Below are positions 27,389 to 36,733 of a stretch of DNA of 64,000 nt, in pieces. The stretch comes from Komagataeibacter saccharivorans (lineage in GTDB: Bacteria; Pseudomonadota; Alphaproteobacteria; Acetobacterales; Acetobacteraceae). The translations under genes were made by a program, and so were the position numbers. Positions within the stretch are counted from its first letter, which is position 1; every line of letters starts with the position of its first letter. The DNA lies in the NCBI RefSeq assembly GCF_003207825.1, contig NZ_NKTY01000005.1, positions 1-64,000 on the forward strand, written 5' to 3'. The notes under the pieces are model-generated. The model did not search any database, was not told the DNA's origin, and saw only the letters and a list, made by a program, of their open reading frames with translations.

Positions 27389-29346
27389 GATGCATTCCTT
27401 TCCACATCAACCCGCCCCGCCGGGACCGGCGCGACCACGCCATGCGGGTTATGTACGAACTCGGGTACCAGCCTGCGGACCAGATCGAGCGCCTGCACGC
27501 TATCACCATTCCGGCATGCCGCAGTAAGTGCATCCATGATATTGGCAGCCTGCGCAAGGTCCACCGTACGCGGTATTGCCATCCGCAGGCCGGGACAGCC
27601 GGTGGGCTGCAGGGTTTCCTGCTGGTAAAACAGGTCTTCCGCCAGCTTTTCCCCCGGTCTCAGTCCGGTAAAGCGGATCTGCACGTCCCGGTCGGGCCGC
27701 AGGCCCGCCAGCACGATCATCTGCCGCGCCAGATCGACAATACGTACAGGTGTCCCCATATCCAGCACGAATACGCCGCCACGGCATAACAGCGGCGCAA
27801 GCCGTCCCGCCTGCGCGCCCGTGCCACAGGCGCTGGCCTGCAGTACCAGCCCCACCGCTTCGGATACGGTCATGAAATAGCGTTGCATGCGCGAATCGGT
27901 CACGGTCAGCGGTCCCCCGCGCTCAAGCTGGCGCTGGAACAGCGGAATGACCGATCCGGTTGATCCCATGACATTGCCAAACCTTACGGTCACGCAGCGC
28001 ATGGCCCGGTCTTCCCCACCCCTGCGGGCCTGCGCGTCCAGAGCCTGACAGTACATTTCCGCCACCCGCTTGGACGCCCCCATGACACTGGCGGGATTGA
28101 CCGCCTTGTCGGTCGAGACCAGCACCATCGCCTTTACGCCATGGCGGCGCGCGGTATCCGCTACGATGCGGGTGCCGGTGACGTTGGTCAGCAGTCCCTC
28201 GCACGGGTTTTCCTCCACCATGGGCACATGCTTCAGCGCGGCTGCATGAAAGACCAGTTCGGGACGGAAGCGGGCAAAGACCGCATCCATGCGCGCAGCG
28301 TCACGTATGTCCGCCAGTACGAGATGCCGGGGAACCTCCGCCGCCTTTTCCGTCAGGTCGACATCCACCTGCCATAACGGATATTCCCCGATATCCAGCA
28401 AAACCAGTTCGGCGGGGCCATGACGGGCGATCTGCCGGGCCAGTTCGCTGCCGATCGATCCCCCCGCCCCGGTAATCATGACCCGCCTGCCGCGCAACAT
28501 GTCCGCAATACCACCCCCATCCTGCGGCAGGGGGGGACGGTTGAGCAGATCCACCAGCCGGACAGGGTGCAGCGGCGCGGATTGCCCCCCGGCAATACCC
28601 GACAGGTCGGGCATGCACCGCACCTGTGTGCCGGTTTCCTGCGCCACATGCAGCACGGCGGACAGGCGCTCCCCCCGGAAGCGGGGATCGGTTACGACCA
28701 GCAGCAGATCGCCCCCCCCATCCATGTCCGAAAGGATACGGGCCAGATCAGCCACCTGTCCCAGCACCGGCACGCCACGCAGCCGTCGTCCCGGTCGGCG
28801 CTGGGGGCCTTCCACCACCATGCCCACGACCTGACGCCCCCTGTCGGGCATGAGCCGGAGAAAGCGGCTGGCCATTTCCCCGCCACCCAGCAGGATGATG
28901 CGCCCGTCCGACAGCCTGCCCCGACCGCGCCGACAGTCCCGCCAGTGCTGGTATCCAGCCCGCGCGCCCGCCATGAACACGAAAACCGTCAGGGCATAAA
29001 CCACGCTGAAGGACAGGTCGCGCGCGCCGTCCAGCGCCAGCGTGCCCATGGAAAGCATGCCCGCAAGCACGCAGGCGCAGCCAAGCCGCCAGAAGTCGGA
29101 TCGCCCGGCAAAACGCCAGTGCTGCTGGAAAATACGGAACGGCCAGCCCGCGACGGCAATCCACCCCATACCGGCGACGGCTGGCCCCCATACCGGTCGT
29201 GCCCCCGGCATGCCCCCGCACAATGCCCCCGCCATGGACGCAGCCACTCCCCCCATGATGATATCAAGGGTAAAGTTCAGCGCTATGGTCCGTGTCATGC
29301 GCAGCCGCTCGGTCAGGGCGGGATTGCTGGAGGATTGCGTAACCAT
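27385..29346 (-). CDS. Membrane nucleotide-sugar 4,6-dehydratase, CapD/FlaA1/WbpM type
   Basis: 653 aa. The N-terminus has about four membrane segments (residues roughly 20-140), then a CoA-binding-like Rossmann domain (IILLGGGEMASRFLRLM) and a C-terminal SDR domain. The SDR domain has MITGAGGSIGSELARQIARH for NAD and the catalytic block VSTDKAVNPASVMGASKRVAE, in which Met replaces the usual Tyr, as in WbpM and PglF. It likely converts UDP-GlcNAc to the 4-keto-6-deoxy sugar at the inner membrane, feeding the aminotransferase downstream. It is divergent from the WecA-type transferase at 29414, and the two probably act in one pathway. Confidence 0.9.
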   Translation of the reverse strand: MVTQSSSNPALTERLRMTRTIALNFTLDIIMGGVAASMAGALCGGMPGARPVWGPAVAGMGWIAVAGWPFRIFQQHWRFAGRSDFWRLGCACVLAGMLSMGTLALDGARDLSFSVVYALTVFVFMAGARAGYQHWRDCRRGRGRLSDGRIILLGGGEMASRFLRLMPDRGRQVVGMVVEGPQRRPGRRLRGVPVLGQVADLARILSDMDGGGDLLLVVTDPRFRGERLSAVLHVAQETGTQVRCMPDLSGIAGGQSAPLHPVRLVDLLNRPPLPQDGGGIADMLRGRRVMITGAGGSIGSELARQIARHGPAELVLLDIGEYPLWQVDVDLTEKAAEVPRHLVLADIRDAARMDAVFARFRPELVFHAAALKHVPMVEENPCEGLLTNVTGTRIVADTARRHGVKAMVLVSTDKAVNPASVMGASKRVAEMYCQALDAQARRGGEDRAMRCVTVRFGNVMGSTGSVIPLFQRQLERGGPLTVTDSRMQRYFMTVSEAVGLVLQASACGTGAQAGRLAPLLCRGGVFVLDMGTPVRIVDLARQMIVLAGLRPDRDVQIRFTGLRPGEKLAEDLFYQQETLQPTGCPGLRMAIPRTVDLAQAANIMDALTAACRNGDSVQALDLVRRLVPEFVHNPHGVVAPVPAGRVDVERNAS

Positions 29347-29413
29347 TATCCCCCTCCTATAGCCGAGGGGACGGAGGGCAAGAAGGAGAGATCATGCCCC
29401 GATCCCCGCTTTC

Positions 29414-30448
29414 ATGACCATTACGCATTCCGCTTATGCCACAGCAGCCGTTTTTGGCCTTCTGCTGGTGGCATGCGCCCTGTTGGCGGCCTTCGTGTCG
29501 CACCGCGTCATCAGCCTGCGTGTCATGGACTGCCCCACCAGCCGCAGCGCGCACGCCCAACCGGTGCCGAAGGGCGGCGGACTGGCCATTCTGGCCGTAT
29601 TCCTGCCCGGCGTGCCACTGGTGGACCTGCTTTTCCACCATATGCCTGACCGCGCGGATATGACGCTGCTGTTCGCCACGGCGGGGCTGGGACTTTTTTC
29701 ATGGCGCGATGACATTCATCCCATGCCCGCCGCATGGAAACTGCTGGCGCAACTGGCCGCCGCCATACTGGTGGCGTGGGGATGCAACGCGTCCCGGTCC
29801 AACCCCGCTGCATGGATGCCCTTTGTCGTGGCGGTGCTGTGGCTGGTCTGCCTGTGTAACGCCATGAACTTTGTTGATGGGCTGAACGGGCTGGCCAGTG
29901 GCTGCACCCTGCTGGCGTGTCTTGTCACGGCGGGGTTGTGCCTTATGGCGCAGGCCGGGGTGGAAATATGGGGCACCGCGCTGGTGCTGGCTGCTGCCAT
30001 TGCCGGTTTCCTGCCCTTCAACTTCCCCCATGCGCGGCTGTTCATGGGGGATGTAGGCAGCCAGTGCTGCGGGCTTGTGCTGGGCGCGCTGGGACTACGC
30101 ATGGGGGGCGCGCACCTGCCCCATGCGGAAATGCTCATGCCACTCATTGTGTCGGGGGTGCTGGCGGATGTATTCGCAACCCTGCTGCGTCGTGCATGGA
30201 GCCGTCGACCACTTATGCAGGCCCACCGGGAACATTTCTACCAGATGGCCCATCGCAGCGGCATGAACGCCACCCGGCTTACGCTGCTGGCATGGGGCGG
30301 AACGCTGTATGGGGGCATCATCGCGGGTGCCGTGGCCGGGGGGATAGCCACGCCGTTTGCGGGGGCCACTCTGGCTGGCATTGCGCAACTGCTATGGGCT
30401 GCTGTGGTCACGCGACGGGTGCGCCACAGGCCGGGGCTGACATGGTAA
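29414..30448 (+). CDS. WecA/MraY-family phosphoglycosyl transferase
   Basis: 344 aa polytopic protein with about ten membrane segments. It shows the family motifs GLFSWRDDIHPMPAAWKLL (Asp pair region), NAMNFVDGLNGLASG and FPHARLFMGDVGSQCCG. It transfers a sugar phosphate from a UDP sugar to undecaprenyl phosphate to start an O-antigen or other glycan. It is divergent by only 67 bases from the dehydratase, so the shared promoter region suggests co-regulation. The donor may be the amino-dideoxy sugar made by the neighbouring operon; UDP-GlcNAc is the conservative alternative. Confidence 0.88.
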   Translation: MTITHSAYATAAVFGLLLVACALLAAFVSHRVISLRVMDCPTSRSAHAQPVPKGGGLAILAVFLPGVPLVDLLFHHMPDRADMTLLFATAGLGLFSWRDDIHPMPAAWKLLAQLAAAILVAWGCNASRSNPAAWMPFVVAVLWLVCLCNAMNFVDGLNGLASGCTLLACLVTAGLCLMAQAGVEIWGTALVLAAAIAGFLPFNFPHARLFMGDVGSQCCGLVLGALGLRMGGAHLPHAEMLMPLIVSGVLADVFATLLRRAWSRRPLMQAHREHFYQMAHRSGMNATRLTLLAWGGTLYGGIIAGAVAGGIATPFAGATLAGIAQLLWAAVVTRRVRHRPGLTW

Positions 30449-30453
30449 CGCAA

Positions 30454-30487
30454 ACAGGGGGAACAGCCTTCCGGCCATCCCCCCTGT
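30454..30487. terminator. Possible terminator between the WecA-type gene and the secreted-protein gene
   Basis: The arms ACAGGGGGA and TCCCCCCTGT enclose a loop of about 15 bases between two convergent genes. There is no T-run next to the stem, so termination is uncertain. Confidence 0.4.
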
Positions 30488-30515
30488 CAGACGATATCAA
30501 GGCTGAAACCCTGAC

Positions 30516-30971
30516 TTATTTATGCAGCGTAATTTTCATACCCTGAAGGGCTGCCGCTAGACGGCCACCGGAACTGGTGGTGTCGATCTGGATGCGTACG
30601 CCCGCGGGGTTGTTCAGTACCATGCCGCCGACGCCGGTGCCTGCGGTGACCTCACCATTGACGGCGGCGTAACTGCCTTCAAAATCCTGCAGGCGGTGGA
30701 GGTTATAGACCGTGCCCCGACCTTCTATCGTGGAGTAGCCCACAGCCGCCAGCGACCCGCCTTCGATCTTGAAGCGGTAGGTATGGTGCTGATACGTCAG
30801 CCGCCCCGTGCCCCAGGTGTGGCCCACCCCGATATCCAGTGACTTGAACTTCATCGTGACCTGACCTGACGGCGTGCCAAGCGAGGAATCCGCCGCCATC
30901 GCCATGGTGGACAGGCCAGCAAACGGCGCCATTGCTATGGCAATGACAGCCAGACGTCGTGATATACGCAT
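30516..30971 (-). CDS. Small exported protein of unknown function
   Basis: 151 aa with a clear Sec signal peptide (MRISRRLAVIAIAMAPFAGL, cleavage probably after AMA). The mature part is Gly/Thr/Val-rich and looks like a beta-sandwich: GVGHTWGTGRLTYQHHTYRF, then GTVYNLHRLQDFEGSYAA and a glycine-rich segment. I recall similar small proteins in other proteobacteria (with a Tyr-Asn-Leu block) that are uncharacterised. It stands alone between the convergent WecA-type gene and the MarR gene. Cell location should be periplasm; no function is proposed. Confidence 0.75.
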   Translation of the reverse strand: MRISRRLAVIAIAMAPFAGLSTMAMAADSSLGTPSGQVTMKFKSLDIGVGHTWGTGRLTYQHHTYRFKIEGGSLAAVGYSTIEGRGTVYNLHRLQDFEGSYAAVNGEVTAGTGVGGMVLNNPAGVRIQIDTTSSGGRLAAALQGMKITLHK

Positions 30972-31027
30972 GGGATCGACCCCTTCAGTCCATCAGTAAT
31001 GCATGAAGAGAACTACGGCCTGCACCT

Positions 31028-31444
31028 TTAGCCCACGCGGCGCAGGGTCTCGGCGGCGCGACGCGCACGGGGGGCCTTGCGAACGGGGGTTGCCGCCTTT
31101 TCCTGCGTCGTTTCGGTCACGATCGTGCACAGGTCACGCAGATAGGCGTTGCCCTTGAGCGTACGCTTGATCAGCACGGAACGACGATCCATCGGATCGG
31201 GCGTGCGGCGGGCAAGGTCCAGATCCTTCAGCCGGTCCAGCGCGCGGGTGATCGCGGGCTTGGACACGTTCAGTTCGGCTGCAAGGCCACGCACGGTATG
31301 CGCATCTTCGCTGAGATAGCAGGTCAGGAATACGGCCAGCTGGCGGGCAGACAGGTCGGGACCGTCGCGGCGAACCATTGCGACAATGGTTTCACGCAGG
31401 GAGTTGATCATCTGATCCGTCTGAGCCTGGGATGTCTTGGCCAT
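31028..31444 (-). CDS. MarR-family transcriptional regulator
   Basis: About 138 aa winged-helix regulator. The DNA-binding block is TVRGLAAELNVSKPAITRAL followed by DRLKDLDLARRTPDPMDRRS, the MarR wing with its DxRS signature. The ATG at 31444 with an AAAGGA site is chosen over the upstream in-frame ATG at 31573. The C-terminal tail is short, basic and Ala/Arg-rich (RKAPRARRAAETLRR), which is not standard and may add non-specific DNA contact. An AT-rich imperfect palindrome upstream (31539-31572) is a candidate autoregulatory site. Confidence 0.85.
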   Translation of the reverse strand: MAKTSQAQTDQMINSLRETIVAMVRRDGPDLSARQLAVFLTCYLSEDAHTVRGLAAELNVSKPAITRALDRLKDLDLARRTPDPMDRRSVLIKRTLKGNAYLRDLCTIVTETTQEKAATPVRKAPRARRAAETLRRVG

Positions 31445-31606
31445 CGATTGGAATCCTTTGTCGAATATCAGCCCCGCCGATCGGCACACATGTGGCGGAA
31501 TCGGACCGGGGCTGGAATGATGTCTTATCGTTCTGCCTATATAATTAGCATTTACGGCATATATAAGTCGCACAAAGGGATTTAGTTCGCTTGTGGGATT
31601 GTTTCT

Positions 31607-33046
31607 TTATCGATGCATTCTGTCCTCGATATTAAAAATAGTTAATATAGCGGCATAAGTTGCTCTTAACCCTAGGCTTTCCCCACCTTCCGGGCGGCCG
31701 GGTCGTGACGAATCATTCCATCCATACGTATCGATATGAACCCAACGCACATCTGCGCTGACAAAATTCTCTAGAAAAAGCGCCGCCGTAATGGCCCCGG
31801 CCATAGGTTTGGATGAAATATTGTTCAGGTCTGCCACCGGACTGTTCAACCATTTGCGGTAACCCGGCCATAACGGCAGCCGCCATAGCGGGTCGCCACA
31901 GGCATTGCCCGCCGTGACAAAAGCGGTGCCTGCTTCGTCGCTATTGGTGAACAGGGCGGGTACGTCCGGTCCCAGCGCCACGCGGGCGGCCCCCGTCAGG
32001 GTCGCGGCATCCACCAGCAGGTCGGGCTGGTGTTCGCAGGCGGCATGCAGCAGGTCACACAGCACCAGTCGCCCCTCGGCATCGGTATTGCCGATTTCGA
32101 CCGTCAGCCCCGCACGGGTCCGCACCACATCGGACGGGCGCATCGCATGGCCCGACACACTGTTTTCCACGCAGCCAAGGCGCAGTTCCAGCCGCACGGG
32201 CAGATCGCGCAACACGATCAGACGGGCCAGAGCCAGCATGATGGCGGCCCCGCCCATATCCTTTTTCATCCGCAGCATGGAGGATGCGGGCTTGATGTCG
32301 TACCCGCCGGTATCGAAACACACGCCCTTCCCCGCCAGCGAGACCAGCGGCGCGTCCTCCGTCGCCGTGCTGCCCTGCCAGCGGGCTTCCACCACGCAGG
32401 GCGCACGGTCGGAGCCCGCGCCAACGTGAAAGATCGTGGGAAAATCCCGTTCCAGCCACTCTGCGCGAAGGACCGAAACCTGCACGCCCAGCGGTTCGAG
32501 CGCCTGCGTCGCGGCGGCAGCCAGATCGTCAGGCCCCATGAGGTTGGGCGGCGTATTGATAAGAGAACGCGCAAGGTTAACGCACTGGGCCATCTGGGCC
32601 GCAGCGTGTTCCGTCGCGTCCACCACCAGTCGGCTCCGGGCCGGAGCCGGCGGCGTATCGCGCCCGAAACCGGGCATACGGTACGCGCCCAGACAGAAAC
32701 CAAGGGCAACATCCGCCCCGTCGATGTCCGCAGGCGTACTGACCCGCCACAATCCCGCAGGCAGCGAATCGGGCAGCGCACCGAAGACGAACGGATCGGC
32801 TCCTTCCCCTTCCTCGCCCAGCCCCAGCAGAGCCGTGGTGATGCCCCCCCCGGCGTCGGGCAGAAGCTGCACCTGCCCGTAACGCGCCACAAAGCCGGAC
32901 CGGGTGGCAAAGCGGGCAGCCGTTTCGCCCACAAGCGCGGCCAGCCCTGCACAGCCGTCAGGGCGGATGGCATGCACCACGCCCACATCCTGTCCGGCCA
33001 CGTCCTGCGCCATGACCAGACAGTCCTGAGTTTCCACCACGTTCAC
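31607..33046 (-). CDS. Leucyl aminopeptidase family (M17) protein
   Basis: 479 aa M17 metallopeptidase. The catalytic and metal motifs are LAGKGVCFDTGGYDIKP (Lys and Asp), MKKDMGGAA, GNTDAEGRLVLCDLLH (the NTDAEGRL signature) and, at the C-terminus, the Trp/His-containing DVRWVHIDTYGWN. The open frame extends about 200 codons upstream, but a GTG at 33046 with a GGAGG site gives the natural N-terminus, MNVVETQDCLVMAQ. It hydrolyses N-terminal residues from peptides in the cytoplasm. It is divergent from the SUV3-like helicase, about 115 bases apart. Confidence 0.88.
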   Translation of the reverse strand: MNVVETQDCLVMAQDVAGQDVGVVHAIRPDGCAGLAALVGETAARFATRSGFVARYGQVQLLPDAGGGITTALLGLGEEGEGADPFVFGALPDSLPAGLWRVSTPADIDGADVALGFCLGAYRMPGFGRDTPPAPARSRLVVDATEHAAAQMAQCVNLARSLINTPPNLMGPDDLAAAATQALEPLGVQVSVLRAEWLERDFPTIFHVGAGSDRAPCVVEARWQGSTATEDAPLVSLAGKGVCFDTGGYDIKPASSMLRMKKDMGGAAIMLALARLIVLRDLPVRLELRLGCVENSVSGHAMRPSDVVRTRAGLTVEIGNTDAEGRLVLCDLLHAACEHQPDLLVDAATLTGAARVALGPDVPALFTNSDEAGTAFVTAGNACGDPLWRLPLWPGYRKWLNSPVADLNNISSKPMAGAITAALFLENFVSADVRWVHIDTYGWNDSSRPGRPEGGESLGLRATYAAILTIFNIEDRMHR

Positions 33047-33160
33047 TGCACATCCTCCGTACCGCATTTTCCTGTTGGCAGGGTGCGTCCGGCTACCATG
33101 CAACGCAAGCCGCATGTGGTTTTGCTTGCATTTGCCGCCACTTGGCCGGAGCATATCCCC

Positions 33161-35782
33161 ATGACGGGTGTACCCACGGGTCCTGGCGGCCCCTATCGCA
33201 CTGCGGCCGGACAGGGTTCCGGTCCCCATTCCGACATGCGGGTCCGGGCAGTGCTCGGCCCGACCAATACCGGAAAGACCCATCTGGCCATAGAACGGCT
33301 GCTTTCCCATTCCAGTGGCATCATCGGCTTCCCGCTCCGCCTGCTTGCACGGGAGAATTATGACCGTATGGTCGCGCGCAAGGGCGCGCATGCTGTCGCC
33401 CTGATAACCGGCGAAGAAAAGATCGTGCCCCCGAAGGCCCGCTGGTTTTCGTGTACGGTCGAGGCCATGCCGCTGGACCGGCGGGTGGAATTCGTTGCGG
33501 TGGACGAAATCCAGCTCTGCGCGGACCCGGATCGCGGACATATCTTTACCGACCGCCTGCTGCATGCACGCGGCACGGCGGAAACCATGTTTCTGGGCGC
33601 GGATACCATCCGCAACCTGATCCGCCGCCTTGTGCCGGGCATAGAAATCGAACATCGGCCCCGCCTGTCACAGCTTACCCATGCCGGGGCGTGCAAGCTG
33701 ACACGTCTGCCGCCGCGTTCGGCCATTGTCGCCTTTTCCGCGGGTGAGGTGTACGCCATTGCCGAACTGCTGCGTCGCAGGCGTGGCGGCTGCGCCATTG
33801 TCATGGGCCAGCTTTCCCCCCGAACGCGTAACGCGCAGGTGGCGCTGTATCAGGAAAAGGAAGTGGATTATCTGGTCGCGACCGACGCGATAGGGATGGG
33901 GCTGAACATGGATGTCAACCATGTGGCCTTTGCCAGCCTGTCCAAATTCGATGGCACGCGCATCCGCCCCCTGGCCGCAGGCGAAATCGCGCAGGTGGCC
34001 GGACGCGCCGGGCGCGGGCTTCGTGATGGTACCTTCGGCACGACAGGCACCTGCCCGCCGCTGCATGAAGAACTGGCCGAAGCGGTGGAACAGCATCGTT
34101 TCGATCCGCTTACCCGCCTGTCATGGCGTAACAGCGACCTCGATTTCTCATCCCCCGATACCCTGCTGGCCAGTCTCAACCGCCCGTCCCCCCGTGGGGA
34201 ACTGGTCGCAGGCCACGAAGCCAGCGACATGCTGGCCCTTGCGGCACTGAGCGCCAATACCGAAATCCGCCCACTGGTCCGCTCCCGCGCAGCAACGCGG
34301 CTATTATGGGAAAGCTGTCAGATCCCCGATTTCCGCAAACTGGGCGATGACAGCCATATTCGGCTGTGCGGGCGTATTTTCACCCATATCATTCAGGACG
34401 GGCGCATTCCCGCTGACTGGCTGGACAGACAGATCACCCATTTCTTCCAGACGGAAGGCACCATTGATTCGCTTATGCAGCGGCTGGCCGGCATCCGCGT
34501 ATGCAGCTACATCGCATCCCGCACGGGCTGGATCGCCAATGCGGAACACTGGCAGGCCCGCACCCGTGAAGTGGAAGACCGCCTGTCCGACATCCTGCAT
34601 GAACAACTGACCGCCCGCTTCGTCGATCGCCGCGCCACAACCCTGATCCGGCGACTGGATGAAGGCGTGCATGACAGCCTGCTTTCTGCTGTAACGGCAC
34701 AGGGCAATGTAGTGGTGGAAGGCCACGAGGTCGGGCGCATTGCGGGGCTGGACCTGATCGCCGGTGAACATGACGATGCGGAGGACGGGCGGCTGCTGAT
34801 GCGCGCGGCCCGTCGCGCCGTGCGTAGCGAGATCCCGCGCCGTGTCGCCCTGCTGGTGCAGGATGATGACGCGCAGTTCGCTTTTTCCCCCGACGGGCTG
34901 CACGTCATGTGGCAGGATATGCCTATCGCGCGCCTGCAACCCGGCCCCCACGTGCTTTCGCCCCGCCCGCAGGTGCTTGATAACCCGCTACTGGACAATG
35001 CCCAGCGCGAACGCATCCGCAACCGGCTCCAGACATGGCTGGGACAGGTGGTGCGCGAACATCTGGCGCCCCTTTTTGCCGTGCAGGCCGCAGTGGCCAG
35101 CACGCCGGACCTGCGCGGGCCTGTCCATCGCCTGTGTGAAGGGGCCGGGATCGCCCCGCTTCATCGCGGCGAACGCTACGATCAGGACACGATCCGTCGG
35201 CTACGGCGACTGGGCATAAAGGTGGGGCATTATAGTCTGTTCATGCCCGCAATCCTGAAGGAGCAGCCCATGCGGCTGCGCGGCTGGCTGATCGCCATCA
35301 GCCTGAACATGCCCTGCCCACCCCTGCCCGCCATGAGCCGCATTTCCCTTGCACCCGATGCCCTGCCCGCAGCGTTCATGGATCGCATGGGCTGGCTGGA
35401 AACCGGCCCCGTAAGAATCAGGCTGGACATTGCGGAAAAGATCATTCTGGAACTGGCCCGCATGACCCGGCGCGCGCCCGTGCCACTGCCGCCCCTGCTG
35501 GCATCGCGCCTGGGCATACGCCGCGAAATGCTGCCAGCGGTCATGAAGGGAATGAACATGCGGGTGTATCATCCCCGACCCATGGCCGCCGATCATTATG
35601 GGCCGCCCGCACCCATCATGATCCGTTTCCTGTCCGATACAACCGGAAACAAAAGGGATCGCGTCCTGTCCGCTGAGAAAGACCGGGCGAAGAAACGTAA
35701 TGCCGCCCCAGGTTCCCGTCGCCGCGCCATTCGCCCCGACAGTCCCTTCGCGGCGCTTGCCACGCTGTTTGACCGACCGTAA
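33161..35782 (+). CDS. SUV3-like DEAD/H-box RNA/DNA helicase
   Basis: About 873 aa superfamily 2 helicase of the mitochondrial SUV3 type common in alphaproteobacteria. Motif I is VLGPTNTGKTHLAIERL, the Walker B/DExH-like motif is VAVDEIQLCADP, and later motifs include FSAGEVYAIAELLRR, ATDAIGMGLNMDV and GEIAQVAGRAGRGLRDG. The C-terminal third is family-specific and ends in a Lys/Arg-rich tail. The ATG at 33161 is chosen; another Met about 25 codons later directly precedes the conserved VRAVLGPTN. The S4 gene follows by 5 bases, so the two are an operon, probably acting on structured RNA. Confidence 0.87.
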   Translation: MTGVPTGPGGPYRTAAGQGSGPHSDMRVRAVLGPTNTGKTHLAIERLLSHSSGIIGFPLRLLARENYDRMVARKGAHAVALITGEEKIVPPKARWFSCTVEAMPLDRRVEFVAVDEIQLCADPDRGHIFTDRLLHARGTAETMFLGADTIRNLIRRLVPGIEIEHRPRLSQLTHAGACKLTRLPPRSAIVAFSAGEVYAIAELLRRRRGGCAIVMGQLSPRTRNAQVALYQEKEVDYLVATDAIGMGLNMDVNHVAFASLSKFDGTRIRPLAAGEIAQVAGRAGRGLRDGTFGTTGTCPPLHEELAEAVEQHRFDPLTRLSWRNSDLDFSSPDTLLASLNRPSPRGELVAGHEASDMLALAALSANTEIRPLVRSRAATRLLWESCQIPDFRKLGDDSHIRLCGRIFTHIIQDGRIPADWLDRQITHFFQTEGTIDSLMQRLAGIRVCSYIASRTGWIANAEHWQARTREVEDRLSDILHEQLTARFVDRRATTLIRRLDEGVHDSLLSAVTAQGNVVVEGHEVGRIAGLDLIAGEHDDAEDGRLLMRAARRAVRSEIPRRVALLVQDDDAQFAFSPDGLHVMWQDMPIARLQPGPHVLSPRPQVLDNPLLDNAQRERIRNRLQTWLGQVVREHLAPLFAVQAAVASTPDLRGPVHRLCEGAGIAPLHRGERYDQDTIRRLRRLGIKVGHYSLFMPAILKEQPMRLRGWLIAISLNMPCPPLPAMSRISLAPDALPAAFMDRMGWLETGPVRIRLDIAEKIILELARMTRRAPVPLPPLLASRLGIRREMLPAVMKGMNMRVYHPRPMAADHYGPPAPIMIRFLSDTTGNKRDRVLSAEKDRAKKRNAAPGSRRRAIRPDSPFAALATLFDRP

Positions 35783-35787
35783 CGCCC

Positions 35788-36090
35788 ATGAACCAGACCG
35801 CTACCCCCGACACGTCCCCCACGGCCCAACGTCTGGACCTGTGGCTGCTGCATGCCCGTTTCGGGCGCAGTCGCAGCGCATGCGCCCAGATCGCGGCCGG
35901 CGGTCAGGTCCGCATAAACCGGCAGCGCGTAACCAAGGCCCATGCGCAGGTTCATACAGGGGACATCCTGACACTGCCCGCCCCCGACAGGAAAAGCGTG
36001 ATTGTCATTCGCGTTACAGGCTTCGCGGCCAGACGACAATGCGCCTCACTTGCACAACTTCTGTATGAAATTCTTCCCGAATCCATCTGA
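35788..36090 (+). CDS. S4-domain RNA-binding protein, HslR-like
   Basis: 100 aa S4-domain protein: RLDLWLLHARFGRSRSACAQ and then GGQVRINRQRVTKAHAQVHTGDILT form the whole S4 fold. This resembles Hsp15/HslR, which binds stalled 50S subunits carrying peptidyl-tRNA, though HslR usually has a longer C-terminal tail. It lies 5 bases after the helicase gene, and the pair is frequent in alphaproteobacteria just upstream of fdxA, as here. RNA or ribosome binding is a family expectation. Confidence 0.85.
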   Translation: MNQTATPDTSPTAQRLDLWLLHARFGRSRSACAQIAAGGQVRINRQRVTKAHAQVHTGDILTLPAPDRKSVIVIRVTGFAARRQCASLAQLLYEILPESI

Positions 36091-36279
36091 ATATTGTGTC
36101 CGCAACGCCAATGCTGCGCGTGATTATGCATTACCCGCTGTCTTGGGCTTGCCACGGCAGGAAAACGCTCTCATATCTTCCGCCATTCCCGATGAGATCA
36201 GGCCCGGTGTGGCACCTCATCCCTTTCAATGGCCGGGCCTATTGCCGCAGGCCGAACAAATAATGATCGGAGATAGGCG

Positions 36280-36612
36280 ATGACCTATGTGGTCACCGAA
36301 AACTGCATTCGCTGCAAATTCACAGATTGTGTCGAAGTCTGTCCGGTTGACTGCTTCTACGCGGGCGAGAACTTTCTCGTAATCAATCCGGACGAATGCA
36401 TCGATTGCGGCGTGTGCGAACCGGAATGCCCCGCTGAGGCCATCTTCCCCGATAGTGACGACCGTGCGACCCCGTGGGCGGAACTGAACGCCAAATACGC
36501 AGCCGTATGGCCGAACATCACACGCAAGCTCGACGCCCCGGCCGATGCCGAGGAATGGAAAGACAAGCCCAACAAGAAGGACCTTCTTTCCCCCGAACCC
36601 CACAAAGGCTGA
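36280..36612 (+). CDS. fdxA: Ferredoxin FdxA, [3Fe-4S][4Fe-4S] type
   Basis: 110 aa seven-iron ferredoxin. The N-terminal clusters use [19 protein letters not shown] and [16 protein letters not shown]; the Thr-Asp in the first motif, in place of a cysteine, is the 3Fe-4S signature. The C-terminal extension after residue 60 is the usual FdxA tail. It carries low-potential electrons in the cytoplasm, and the partner is not evident from the neighbours. A GGAG site precedes the ATG, and a strong terminator follows. It is separated by 189 bases from the S4 gene, so it probably has its own promoter. Confidence 0.95.
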   Translation: MTYVVTENCIRCKFTDCVEVCPVDCFYAGENFLVINPDECIDCGVCEPECPAEAIFPDSDDRATPWAELNAKYAAVWPNITRKLDAPADAEEWKDKPNKKDLLSPEPHKG

Positions 36613-36640
36613 TCCCCGCCTTTCCCGTAGGGTTGCCCAT

Positions 36641-36680
36641 AAAAAAAGACCGGCACGATTTCTCGTGCCGGTCTTTTTTT
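36641..36680. terminator. Strong bidirectional terminator between fdxA and cyoD
   Basis: A perfect stem of about 18 base pairs, from AAAAAAAGACCGG to CCGGTCTTTTTTT with a TTTC loop, has A- and T-runs on both sides. It can end both the fdxA transcript and the convergent cyo operon. Confidence 0.93.
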
Positions 36681-36733
36681 ATGCCGTCTGCCCCGGAGGC
36701 AGTTGCCTGCCCCCGAAGCCCGCATGACATCGC

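Noticed and set aside
32030..33160. Upstream extension of the helicase frame by nearly 380 codons
   Set aside because: The extension is antisense to the M17 peptidase gene and has no helicase-family similarity; the start at 33161 is preferred.
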